A DNA stretch of 64,000 nt. Origin: Spirosoma validum. GTDB lineage: Bacteria; Bacteroidota; Bacteroidia; Cytophagales; Spirosomataceae. Under the pieces are notes generated by a model. That model saw nothing but the letters and a program-made list of their open reading frames with translations, ran no database searches and was not told the origin of the DNA. The position numbers and the translations under genes were made by a program. Of the stretch, positions 52,710-60,528 are shown piece by piece. Position 1 is the first letter of the stretch. Every line of letters starts with the position of its first letter. The stretch covers positions 186,001 through 250,000 of the forward strand of contig NZ_JACXAA010000008.1 in the NCBI RefSeq assembly GCF_014699035.1, given 5' to 3'.

Positions 52710-53381
52710 ATGAAAACGATAGTATTTAGCTTACTGGCCGCAACCGTTATGCTGACCAGTTGCGAAAAAGATAATTTTGCGGAGCCTACTTCAATGCTGA
52801 AAGGGCGGGTTATTTACGAAAACCAGCCAGTGGGCGTTCGCACCAACGGTGTTCAACTGGAACTTTGGCAGCCCGGTTATCAGCTCTTTACCAAAATTCC
52901 CGTACAGATTGCGCAGGACGGTTCTTTCTCGGCATCGCTCTTTAACGGAAACTACAAGCTGGTTCGACTACGGGGAAATGGTCCCTGGGTCGATAACACC
53001 GACACAATTAACGTGTCGGTACAGGGCGCGGCTACGATCGATGTACCGGTGCAGCCGTATTTCGTTATCAAGAACGAGAAAATGCAGAAAAGCGGTACCA
53101 ACCTGACGGCGAGCTGTCTGGTCAGTCAGGCAACCACGGGCCGGGCCATTGAGCGGGTGACGTTCTATGTAAGCACGACCCAATACGTTGACATCAATAA
53201 CAACGTAGCGAAAGTTGATAAAACAGGATCAGACTTGACTGATCTGACGAAGGAAATGGCGTTTTCGCTGGCCGTTCCTGCCTCGGTGACCTCAAAAGGT
53301 TATTGTTACGGTCGGGTCGGCGTTAAAACCGTCGGGGTTGCGGAAATGCTTTACACGCCGGTGCAGAAAATTACGCTGTAA
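52710..53381 (+). CDS. DUF3823-family surface lipoprotein
   Basis: 223 residues. Lipoprotein signal MKTIVFSLLAATVMLTSC, followed by EKDNFAEPTSMLKGRVIYEN. The N-terminal part is a carboxypeptidase-regulatory-like beta domain (GVRTNGVQLELWQPGYQL, DGSFSASLFNGNYKLVRLRG). The C-terminal part is another Ig-like beta domain. DUF3823 genes follow susD in many polysaccharide-utilisation loci, where the product is presumed to be an auxiliary ligand-binding lipoprotein. Only 9 bp from the susD stop, so certainly in the same operon. Confidence 0.9.
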   Translation: MKTIVFSLLAATVMLTSCEKDNFAEPTSMLKGRVIYENQPVGVRTNGVQLELWQPGYQLFTKIPVQIAQDGSFSASLFNGNYKLVRLRGNGPWVDNTDTINVSVQGAATIDVPVQPYFVIKNEKMQKSGTNLTASCLVSQATTGRAIERVTFYVSTTQYVDINNNVAKVDKTGSDLTDLTKEMAFSLAVPASVTSKGYCYGRVGVKTVGVAEMLYTPVQKITL

Positions 53382-53395
53382 TCTCTGCAATAAGT

Positions 53396-53491
53396 CAGGT
53401 ACCACGGACTTCAGTCCGTACAACCGCAAGTTAAGTTGTAGCGATACATTATTTAGCCTGCGGTTGTACGGACTGAAGTCCGTGGTACCTG
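53396..53491. repeat. longest palindrome in the window (33-bp perfect arms)
   Basis: Arms 53396-53428 and 53459-53491 are exact reverse complements with a 30-nt loop. The ends carry GGTACCACGG, as at 22011 and 38843. It separates the DUF3823 gene from namZ and may terminate or process the transcript, but has no U-tract. Confidence 0.9.
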
Positions 53492-53551
53492 TTCGTTTTG
53501 TTCTGGCTCGTAAAAGTGTGAGTTTTGCAGTAGGCTATCCGTTTTTCTACT

Positions 53552-54709
53552 ATGATCATCCGCTTGAAACTCTTCGTTATCGCTTTTAGTCTCTTCATCA
53601 ATACGGTTTATGCGCAAACTATTCAGACTGGTGCTGATCAGATGGCCCAATACCTGCCTGCACTACAGGGAAAACGAGTAGGTATGGTCGTCAACCATAC
53701 ATCCCGGGTTGGTCGTGCGCATTTGGTTGATAGCCTGATCGCGCGGGGCATTACCATCAAAACCATTTTTGCCCCCGAACACGGTTTTCGTGGACAAGCT
53801 ACCGATGGGGAGCACATCAGCAGCGGTCGTGATCCACGAACGGGCATCATGATTACGTCGCTATACGGGAAAAACTACAAACCAACGCCTAAACAGATGG
53901 ATTCACTGGACGTAGTAGTGTTTGATATTCAAGATGTTGGTGTTCGTTTTTATACGTATACCAGCACCATGCACTACGTTATGGAAGCCTGCGCCGAAGC
54001 CAACAAACCTATGATCGTGCTCGATCGTCCAAATCCTAACGGCCACTACGTCGATGGACCCGTATTAGACCCTAAGTTCAAATCGTTCGTTGGACTGAAC
54101 CCTATTCCGGTCGTGTATGGGCTGACGATCGGTGAACTGGCGCGGATGATCAACGGCGAAGGCTGGCTATCTGGAAGCAAGAACTGCTCACTGACGGTGA
54201 TCCCGCTGAAAAACTACACGCACCAAACACCCTACGTATTGCCCGTGCCGCCGTCGCCAAATCTACCCAATCAACAGGCTGTTCTGCTGTATCCGTCACT
54301 CTGTTTTTTTGAGGGAACAGTAGTCAGCGTTGGCCGGGGGACAGACAAGCAGTTTCAGGTAATTGGGTCGCCTTACACGAAATATGGTCCGTATACGTTC
54401 ACGCCCGTCGATCGGCCCGGCGCGGTGAATCCACCATTGGAAGGACAACTCTGCTACGGTCTGGATCTGACTAAAGCAACAATTTCGAAACAAGGGCTAA
54501 TGCTCAATTACTTTTTCGACTTTTTCAAACAAGCGTCTGATAAAAGCAAGTTCTTTTTAGCCAACAACGGCATTGACCGACTCGCGGGCACCGATCAGCT
54601 TCGACTTCAACTGCTGGCTGGCGTTCCAGAAACAAAAATTCGGGAAAGCTGGCAACCAGCGCTGGATGCGTATAAAGTGATGCGGAAGAAGTATCTGTTG
54701 TATCAATGA
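53552..54709 (+). CDS. namZ: exo-beta-N-acetylmuramidase NamZ-type (DUF1343), exported
   Basis: 385 residues. Signal peptide MIIRLKLFVIAFSLFINTVYA. The DUF1343 fold is recognised by VGMVVNHTSRVG, TIFAPEHGFRGQATDGEHIS, DPRTGIMITSLYGKN, VVVFDIQDVGVRFYTYTSTM, LDRPNPNGHYVDGPVLDP and LPVPPSPNLPNQQAV. NamZ enzymes release terminal MurNAc from peptidoglycan glycans. It follows the SusC-SusD-DUF3823 operon by 170 bp, across a large palindrome, suggesting cell-wall fragment salvage. Symbol given by family resemblance; biochemical activity not proven. Confidence 0.88.
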   Translation: MIIRLKLFVIAFSLFINTVYAQTIQTGADQMAQYLPALQGKRVGMVVNHTSRVGRAHLVDSLIARGITIKTIFAPEHGFRGQATDGEHISSGRDPRTGIMITSLYGKNYKPTPKQMDSLDVVVFDIQDVGVRFYTYTSTMHYVMEACAEANKPMIVLDRPNPNGHYVDGPVLDPKFKSFVGLNPIPVVYGLTIGELARMINGEGWLSGSKNCSLTVIPLKNYTHQTPYVLPVPPSPNLPNQQAVLLYPSLCFFEGTVVSVGRGTDKQFQVIGSPYTKYGPYTFTPVDRPGAVNPPLEGQLCYGLDLTKATISKQGLMLNYFFDFFKQASDKSKFFLANNGIDRLAGTDQLRLQLLAGVPETKIRESWQPALDAYKVMRKKYLLYQ

Positions 54710-54786
54710 CAGAATGAGTGCATGATCGAATAATTGAATAAATCTTGCGGCAACGATTCAGGTATTCGATCATGCACTCATTCTGT
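54709..54786. repeat. long intergenic palindrome (24-bp perfect arms)
   Basis: Arms 54709-54732 and 54763-54786 are exact reverse complements. The left arm starts on the last base of the namZ stop. Probably ends the namZ transcript just upstream of the guaA promoter; no U-tract. Confidence 0.85.
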
Positions 54787-54795
54787 TATTATGAT

Positions 54796-54825
54796 TTGCC
54801 GCGCGGCTAAAATGCCCTAACTTTG
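54796..54825 (+). promoter_or_regulatory. Bacteroidota sigma-A type promoter of guaA
   Basis: TTG at 54796-54798 and TAACTTTG at 54818-54825, 19 bp apart, match the consensus. The predicted transcript begins near 54831, so the true guaA start must be the ATG at 54844, not the in-frame TTG at 54823 that overlaps the box. Confidence 0.8.
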
Positions 54826-54843
54826 CATTTTAGAGACCCATTC

Positions 54844-56376
54844 ATGGCCACCGAACAAATTCTGATTCTGGATTTTGGTTCGCAATACACCCAACTCATT
54901 GCCCGCCGGGTGCGCGAACTAAATGTTTACTGCGAAATCCATCCCTATAATCACCTGCCTGTCATTACGTCCGATGTAAAAGGCATCATTCTCTCGGGCA
55001 GTCCATCGTCCGTTCGTGACGTGGATGCGCCCGAAATCCATTTAGCGGCTTTCCGGCATAAATTGCCTATCCTGGGCGTCTGCTACGGTGCGCAATTACT
55101 GGCGCATACCAGTGGGGGCGAGGTGAAAGCATCAGCTATCCGTGAATACGGCCGGGCCAAACTTGGTACGGTCAATGCCGAAAGCCCGCTGATGAAAGGC
55201 ATTGACCAGCATTCGCAGGTATGGATGTCGCACGCGGATACGATTACAGGCGTTCCCGAGAATTTCAAGATCATCGCTTCAACCGACACAGTTCGGGTAG
55301 CAGCTTTTCAGGTAGACGGCGAGCCCACCTACGGCATTCAGTTTCACCCCGAAGTAACACACTCGCTCCAGGGCAAAACCCTGCTGCACAACTTTGTGGT
55401 CGACATCTGCGGCTGTGCTCAGGATTGGACGGCTGAATCATTTGTTGAAACGACCGTTGATCAACTGAAGAAAAAAATTGGTGAGGATAAAGTCGTGCTG
55501 GGCTTATCGGGTGGGGTCGATTCGTCGGTAGCTGCCATGCTGATACACCAGGCGATTGGCAAAAATCTGTACTGCATTTTTGTCGATAACGGCGTTTTGC
55601 GGAAAGATGAGTTTTCGGGCGTACTGGAATCTTACAAAACGCTGGGTCTGAACGTAAAAGGTGTTGATGCAAAAGAGCAGTTCTATACGGCACTCGCTGG
55701 TCTGACTGATCCGGAAGCCAAACGGAAAGCGATCGGTAAAACCTTTATCGACGTATTTGATCACGAAGCGCATTTAATCGACGGTGTATCGTGGTTAGGG
55801 CAGGGGACAATTTATCCGGACGTAATCGAATCGGTATCCGTAAAAGGACCGTCGGCTACGATCAAATCACACCATAACGTAGGTGGACTTCCCGACTTCA
55901 TGAAGCTGAAGATTGTGGAACCGCTCAATACGTTGTTCAAGGATGAAGTTCGGGCTGTAGGTCGTACGCTTGGCTTACCCGAAGCAATTTTAGGCCGCCA
56001 TCCGTTCCCCGGTCCGGGATTAGCTATTCGGATTCTGGGTGATGTTACGCCTGAAAAAGTCGAGATTCTGCAACAGGTCGATGCGCTCTTTATTGACGGA
56101 CTGAAACGCGAAGGGTTATATGATAAAGTCTGGCAGGCGGGCGCTATGCTGCTCCCCGTACAGTCCGTCGGCGTGATGGGCGATGAACGCACGTACGAAC
56201 GGGTTGTGGCGTTACGTGCTGTAACGAGTGTCGATGGGATGACCGCTGACTGGGCGCATTTACCTTACGAGTTTCTAGCCAACATATCGAACGAAATCAT
56301 TAACCGCGTTAAGGGCGTCAACCGGGTTGTGTACGATATATCGTCGAAACCGCCCGCTACAATTGAGTGGGAATAG
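54844..56376 (+). CDS. guaA: GMP synthase (glutamine-hydrolysing)
   Basis: 510 residues. Converts XMP, ATP and glutamine to GMP, the last step of GMP synthesis in the cytoplasm. Class I glutamine amidotransferase domain 1-190 with nucleophile C80 in LGVCYGAQLLA and the H/E pair in GIQFHPEVTHS. ATP-pyrophosphatase domain with the PP-loop LGLSGGVDSSVAAML (about 222-236). C-terminal dimerisation domain with GVMGDERTYERVVALRAVTS and the terminal PPATIEWE. Full length, single enzyme of the window's core metabolism. Start fixed by the promoter at 54796. Confidence 0.98.
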   Translation: MATEQILILDFGSQYTQLIARRVRELNVYCEIHPYNHLPVITSDVKGIILSGSPSSVRDVDAPEIHLAAFRHKLPILGVCYGAQLLAHTSGGEVKASAIREYGRAKLGTVNAESPLMKGIDQHSQVWMSHADTITGVPENFKIIASTDTVRVAAFQVDGEPTYGIQFHPEVTHSLQGKTLLHNFVVDICGCAQDWTAESFVETTVDQLKKKIGEDKVVLGLSGGVDSSVAAMLIHQAIGKNLYCIFVDNGVLRKDEFSGVLESYKTLGLNVKGVDAKEQFYTALAGLTDPEAKRKAIGKTFIDVFDHEAHLIDGVSWLGQGTIYPDVIESVSVKGPSATIKSHHNVGGLPDFMKLKIVEPLNTLFKDEVRAVGRTLGLPEAILGRHPFPGPGLAIRILGDVTPEKVEILQQVDALFIDGLKREGLYDKVWQAGAMLLPVQSVGVMGDERTYERVVALRAVTSVDGMTADWAHLPYEFLANISNEIINRVKGVNRVVYDISSKPPATIEWE

Positions 56377-56383
56377 ACATTCG

Positions 56384-56440
56384 TTTTCTCAAAACAGAAA
56401 GCCGCTCCAAGTCTTGGAGCGGCTTTCTGTTTTGAGAAAA
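56384..56440. terminator. very long hairpin (28-bp perfect arms), bidirectional terminator
   Basis: Arms 56384-56411 and 56413-56440 are exact reverse complements with almost no loop. T-rich and A-rich ends on either side suit termination of both guaA (plus) and the YtxH gene (minus), whose stops lie 7 and 10 bp away. Confidence 0.85.
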
Positions 56441-56450
56441 CTACCAAAAG

Positions 56451-56867
56451 CTAGTTTAGCTTTAACGCATTCTCAGCACTATTGATGCCAGATTTAGTAG
56501 CATCGGCCATGTCATCTACTTTGTTGTTATATGCTGTTTTCGCCTGATCTTGTTTGTAACCAGCTTCGTTCTTAAACTGATCAGCTTTGTTTTCAGCCTT
56601 GTCTTTGAACTGTTCGTATTTGTTCTCAGCCTTGTCTTTAAGCTGATCGACTTTATTCTCAGCTTTGTTAGCAAACTGATCGGCTTTGGCCTGAGCGTTA
56701 CCAACCAGCTTATCGACCTGCGCTTTCACCTGGTCAACGCCTTCTTCCCACTGGCTCTGTAAGTCATCGACTGTTTTCGTCAGTTTCTCACGGGTTTCTT
56801 TACCGCTACGGGGTGCTGTCAAATAACCAATCGCCAATCCTGCTAATACTCCTCTTAAAAAGCTCAT
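56451..56867 (-). CDS. YtxH-domain protein with LEA-like 11-residue repeats
   Basis: 138 residues. The YtxH start MSFLRGVLAGLAIGYLTAPR, with a short hydrophobic helix and SGKETREKL, indicates a membrane-associated N-terminus. Residues about 64-118 hold five 11-residue helical repeats of the form QFKDKAENKYE, as in LEA group 3 proteins, which are disordered in solution and helical when dry. YtxH proteins are general-stress proteins in other bacteria. Start at ATG 56867. Convergent with guaA. A stress-protective role is inferred from the family and repeats. Confidence 0.9.
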   Translation of the reverse strand: MSFLRGVLAGLAIGYLTAPRSGKETREKLTKTVDDLQSQWEEGVDQVKAQVDKLVGNAQAKADQFANKAENKVDQLKDKAENKYEQFKDKAENKADQFKNEAGYKQDQAKTAYNNKVDDMADATKSGINSAENALKLN

Positions 56868-57077
56868 CGTTTTGTTTCGTTTTTAAATTTTAACTGTGTC
56901 TGGCTATCCTTAATTAAAAAGTATGCCAGACTGAAACGTGTTATCCTTACAACCCTGATTTCTAATTATTTGTTATGAAATGATGTGTCAAGGCCGCTAA
57001 TTTAAAGGAAGTCTCTGAGGATTTTATTCCACAGGATAGGGGTCATTGATAGGCACATAGTGCTGAATTTCAGGACA

Positions 57078-57107
57078 CAAAAAAAGGCCACTATGTTGTA
57101 GCGGCCT
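57078..57107 (-). terminator. intrinsic terminator of glmM
   Basis: On the minus strand AGGCCGCTA and TAGTGGCCT pair (57085-57107) with one G-U type mismatch, followed by seven Ts (57078-57084). It lies 20 bp after the glmM stop. Confidence 0.85.
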
Positions 57108-57126
57108 GATAATGAAACGAGAATGA

Positions 57127-58557
57127 TTACGATAAACTATTGGGGTACCGCTTTTCGGCGATTACTTCCCGAATGTCGTTAATGATTTTTCCGGCGAGAT
57201 GATCTGCGGTTGCCAACGTATCGGATTCGGAATAGATGCGAATGATCGGCTCGGTATTTGACTTGCGCAGATGAACCCACTCCTTATCAAATTCAATCTT
57301 AACGCCATCAATCGTATTGATCGGATTGCGCGCATACTTAGCCTGAATCCGGTCCAGTACAGCATCGACGTTGATATCGGGTGTTAGCTCAATCTTATTT
57401 TTGGAAATGTAGTAGTTCGGGTAGGTCCGACGTAGCATGGAAGCCGATTTGCCGAATTTGGCCAAATGGCTCAGAAACAGGGCAATGCCGACCAGCGCGT
57501 CACGTCCGTGGTGCAGATCAGGATAGATGATGCCTCCGTTGCCCTCTCCACCGATAACGGCGTTCTGTTCTTTCATCATTTCCACTACGTTCACTTCCCC
57601 GACGGCTGAAGCAAAATGTTGACCGCCGTATTTTCGGGTTACGTCGCGCAGGGCTACGGTACTCGACATGTTCGACACCGTATTACCGGCTGGTTCGCCG
57701 GCTGCCGCTCTATTTTTTAGTACATAATCAGCGACGGAAACCAGCGTATATTCTTCGCCAAACGGAGTGCCGTCTTCGCAAATCAGCGCCAGCCGGTCCA
57801 CATCGGGATCGACAACAATACCCAGATCGGCATTGCCTTTAGTCATCTCCTTGATGATATCACGCAGATTTTCCGGTAGTGGCTCGGGATTATGCGCAAA
57901 GTGGCCTGTTGGCTCACAGTGAAGTTTGGTAATCTGTTCAACGCCCAAGGCTTCCAGCAGCATCGGCACGGCCAGCCCACCGGTTGAGTTAACGGCATCG
58001 ACAACTAAACGAAAATTTCGGGCAGCAATGGCATCGCGATCAACCAAAGGCAAGGCCAGAATCTGGTCGATGTGTTTTTGTAGCCAACTGGTATCGGCAC
58101 GGTATTGACCTAGTTTACGAACTTCAGCAAAATCAAATGATTCGGCTTCGGCAATGGCCAGCACCTCTGCACCATCGTCCCCAGAAATGAATTCACCATT
58201 TTCATTAAGGAGTTTTAGCGCATTCCATTGAATAGGATTATGGCTGGCCGTCAGGATAATACCACCTGATGCGCCCTCGCCCGGCACAGCCAGTTCAACG
58301 GTTGGGGTTGTCGACAAGCGTAGATCGAGAACATCCAGACCGAGGCCCTGCAACGTAGCAGCTACTAGTTTTGATACCATCTCGCCCGATATTCGTCCAT
58401 CGCGGCCAATGACCACCGTTTTTCGATCAGGATTGCGCTGCCGCAACCACTGCCCGAACGCGGCTGTAAACTTCACTACGTCCAAAGGCGTCAGTCCGTC
58501 TCCGCTGCGCCCGCCAATCGTTCCTCTAATCCCGGAAATAGACTTAATTAATGCCAC
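57127..58557 (-). CDS. glmM: phosphoglucosamine mutase
   Basis: 476 residues. Converts glucosamine-6-phosphate to glucosamine-1-phosphate for peptidoglycan and LPS precursors. Catalytic phosphoserine S105 in LTASHNPIQWN; metal loop D250/D252/D254 in VVDPDVDRLA; sugar loop GGEGNGGIIYPDLHHGRD; phosphate loop RKSNTEPIIRIYSES near the C-terminus. The start codon is GTG at 58557, since no ATG precedes the conserved ALIKSISGIRGTIGG. A promoter lies about 35 bp upstream and a terminator follows, so it is a single-gene unit. Bacteroidota glmM is sometimes annotated as phosphomannomutase. Confidence 0.93.
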   Translation of the reverse strand: MALIKSISGIRGTIGGRSGDGLTPLDVVKFTAAFGQWLRQRNPDRKTVVIGRDGRISGEMVSKLVAATLQGLGLDVLDLRLSTTPTVELAVPGEGASGGIILTASHNPIQWNALKLLNENGEFISGDDGAEVLAIAEAESFDFAEVRKLGQYRADTSWLQKHIDQILALPLVDRDAIAARNFRLVVDAVNSTGGLAVPMLLEALGVEQITKLHCEPTGHFAHNPEPLPENLRDIIKEMTKGNADLGIVVDPDVDRLALICEDGTPFGEEYTLVSVADYVLKNRAAAGEPAGNTVSNMSSTVALRDVTRKYGGQHFASAVGEVNVVEMMKEQNAVIGGEGNGGIIYPDLHHGRDALVGIALFLSHLAKFGKSASMLRRTYPNYYISKNKIELTPDINVDAVLDRIQAKYARNPINTIDGVKIEFDKEWVHLRKSNTEPIIRIYSESDTLATADHLAGKIINDIREVIAEKRYPNSLS

Positions 58558-58591
58558 TGTAATGGGTCAGGTAAGTATTCTTTAAGGTCCA

Positions 58592-58621
58592 CAAAGATAG
58601 CGAGATGGGGGCAAGGGGCAA
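58592..58621 (-). promoter_or_regulatory. Bacteroidota sigma-A type promoter of glmM
   Basis: On the minus strand TTG (58619-58621) and TATCTTTG (58592-58599) are 19 bp apart, fitting the consensus. Transcription should begin near 58586, about 29 nt before the GTG start. Confidence 0.75.
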
Positions 58622-58687
58622 AGGACAGGAGACATATAAAAACAAGACCTTCGTAATGCCCCTGCTCATCGCTCTATGCTGCTTAGA

Positions 58688-59518
58688 TCATACAAAGGTC
58701 AACTCCGATCGAAGTACGGAAGTGGCCCGTCCGATAAACGTACCGCTTATGGGGGCTGCCAGTTCAGGTTTAGCAGTTGATGTCAGAAAAATGTGTCGAT
58801 TGACGACCAGTGACCCTTCGGTCGGATCGAAGCCTCGCCAGCCCGCACCGGGCAGGTATACCTCAACCCAGGCGTGGAGCTGGTGTTCCTGCTGCGGATT
58901 ACCGAACAGATAGCCACTCACGAAACGGGCCGCGATCCCCAAACTTCGGCAGGCGGCCATAAACAGCGTAGTATAATCCCGGCAGGACCCTTTACGCATG
59001 GTTAGCGTCTGTTCAGGCGGGAAGGGAGCGCCTACCTCACGTATCTCGTACGTGAATTGACGAATCGCCAGGTTTAGATTGATCAGAAAAGCGGTGGTTT
59101 GCCCATTGGAGTTAGCCGCTATCTGACGGGCCCAGTCTTCAACGTGTTCGGATACGCCAACACGCTCTAAATAAGGCTGGAGTAAGTCCTGTTCAGCTCT
59201 CGAGTAGTGAAACGGGACCCGCTGCGTGTCAAACGGAAACAGGACAAAGTCGAATGAATTAAATTCTTCCGACTGAACGTGCATATCGACCGTAACGCTC
59301 AAATGATCGGTCGGGTGGTTAAAATAGACCACCTGCTGAACATTGCTTTCAACGTCAATATTCCGAACGATTCGAGCGGGTTTCGGGTCAATTACCAGCT
59401 CATAGTCCAGTAGTCGTTGATACGGATACGTTCGTGGATACAGGTAAAGCGTTTGCGGGCCAAGTGCGACAGGAATATCGTACGTATAGTCAGATTCGTG
59501 CCGAACGTGGAGATGCAT
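58688..59518 (-). CDS. transglutaminase-like cysteine peptidase of the Anbu operon type
   Basis: 276 residues. The N-terminal bacterial transglutaminase-like domain (HVRHESDYTYDIPVALGPQT) is followed by the catalytic domain with C179 in MRKGSCRDYTTLFMA, H215 in HQLHAWVEVYLPGAGW and D231 in FDPTEG. Cytosolic, without signal peptide. This family is encoded next to the Anbu proteasome homologue in many bacteria and is thought to cleave or make isopeptide-type bonds in a tagging system. It follows the Anbu gene by 75 bp. The glmM gene lies beyond, with no further operon member. Confidence 0.92.
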   Translation of the reverse strand: MHLHVRHESDYTYDIPVALGPQTLYLYPRTYPYQRLLDYELVIDPKPARIVRNIDVESNVQQVVYFNHPTDHLSVTVDMHVQSEEFNSFDFVLFPFDTQRVPFHYSRAEQDLLQPYLERVGVSEHVEDWARQIAANSNGQTTAFLINLNLAIRQFTYEIREVGAPFPPEQTLTMRKGSCRDYTTLFMAACRSLGIAARFVSGYLFGNPQQEHQLHAWVEVYLPGAGWRGFDPTEGSLVVNRHIFLTSTAKPELAAPISGTFIGRATSVLRSELTFV

Positions 59519-59528
59519 TGGGAATGAT

Positions 59529-59590
59529 GGGTGATGAATGATAAGTGATGAATGATACAGGCAGGATGCTCAACTTATTCATCACTCACC
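59529..59590. repeat. decayed palindrome between Anbu-like and transglutaminase genes
   Basis: GGTGATGAATGATAAGT at the left and ACTTATTCATCACTCACC at the right are imperfect inverted copies. It looks like an eroded member of the palindrome population and lies inside the presumed operon. Confidence 0.5.
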
Positions 59591-59593
59591 ATT

Positions 59594-60331
59594 TTATAAC
59601 TTAACGGAGCGGACTTTCTCGAAAATAGGGTCCATCCAGTATGATGGCAATTTTCGGACCGAATTACTGAGAAGGGCACTCCATTGGTGCGAAACCTCGT
59701 CCATATCTTCTTTCTCAAGCCGGTATTCGGTCATGTGAAAACTATCCTTTGGATAAATAACGACATCCAGTGGATAATCGACGTCGTTGGCGCTTACCCG
59801 GGTAGCATCGAAGGCCAGAAAGCCAATTTTCAGGGCGTCGGGTAGAGAGGTTTCGTAGGATAAGTTTCTAAATAATAAGGGCTTGCCATAGCCGGAATTG
59901 CCAATAATCTTAAAGGGAGAGCCCTGGTCAACTTCTACCCAGTTACCTTCTGGATAGAGCATGAAAAGTTTGTGCTCCTCATCGTCTTCCAATTGACCGC
60001 CCACAATGGCATTTAAATTGAAATTTAATCCGCTGGCAATAATCGATGCTTTGTCTTCCTGCGCTACGCGCTTCACTTGCTCCCCAAAAGCGTTGACCGC
60101 TTTATACAGTTTATTAAAGGATCGGTCACGCTCCGAAAGAACTTCTTTAAAATAGGTAATGGCCTTGTCGCGCACGGAACGCAGCCCCGAAGTCATGATA
60201 AATAACGAGTGGTTTTCGACTTCATGAACCGAAATCTTGCGATTCGATGAAACTTCAGTGCCCGAGGTCAATCGCCGGTCGGCAATGGCCACTAAACCTG
60301 ATGCGACCTTAATTCCTAAACAATACGTCAT
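59594..60331 (-). CDS. Anbu-type bacterial proteasome homologue
   Basis: 245 residues. N-terminal nucleophile hydrolase fold: after removal of Met the first residue is Thr2 (MTYCLGIKVASGLVAIADRR), with D18 and K33-type positions in RLTSGTEVSSNRKI. Further family motifs: FIMTSGLRSVRDKAITYF, IVGGQLEDDEEHKLFMLYPE, GNSGYGKPLLFRNL and IGFLAFDATRVSANDVDYPL. Anbu forms helical or ring assemblies related to HslV; its substrates are unknown. Followed by the transglutaminase-like gene, but the usual alpha-E and circularly permuted ATP-grasp genes are not adjacent. Confidence 0.9.
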   Translation of the reverse strand: MTYCLGIKVASGLVAIADRRLTSGTEVSSNRKISVHEVENHSLFIMTSGLRSVRDKAITYFKEVLSERDRSFNKLYKAVNAFGEQVKRVAQEDKASIIASGLNFNLNAIVGGQLEDDEEHKLFMLYPEGNWVEVDQGSPFKIIGNSGYGKPLLFRNLSYETSLPDALKIGFLAFDATRVSANDVDYPLDVVIYPKDSFHMTEYRLEKEDMDEVSHQWSALLSNSVRKLPSYWMDPIFEKVRSVKL

Positions 60332-60411
60332 TCTATACAGTGGGTAAAATCGAGCGTATTCCCTTCAGGAGTATCTAATCCAGAAGTTTTCGCTCCAGGT
60401 AGTAAAGCGGA

Positions 60412-60419
60412 CAAATATA
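60412..60419 (-). promoter_or_regulatory. -7 box TATATTTG upstream of the Anbu-like gene
   Basis: On the minus strand, fits TAnnTTTG, about 80 bp before the ATG at 60331. No clear TTG at the usual distance. Confidence 0.45.
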
Positions 60420-60462
60420 CAGGTTACCCCTATTTGGTTCGACTTGTTAGCTGGTTTTCTCT

Positions 60463-60507
60463 AAAAATACTACAGGTTGGTGTTGTTTTTAACGGCTGTA
60501 GTACTTT
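60463..60507 (-). terminator. intrinsic terminator of the SGNH esterase gene
   Basis: On the minus strand AAGTACTACAG pairs with CTGTAGTATTT (60465-60475 with 60496-60507, one mismatch), with Ts continuing after the stem. It follows the SGNH gene stop at 60529 and separates it from the Anbu gene. Confidence 0.65.
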
Positions 60508-60528
60508 GTTAAACGCTGCTAACCGGTT

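Noticed and set aside
54823..54843. In-frame TTG start for guaA
   Set aside because: It overlaps the -7 box TAACTTTG, so it would not be transcribed; ATG 54844 starts the conserved protein.
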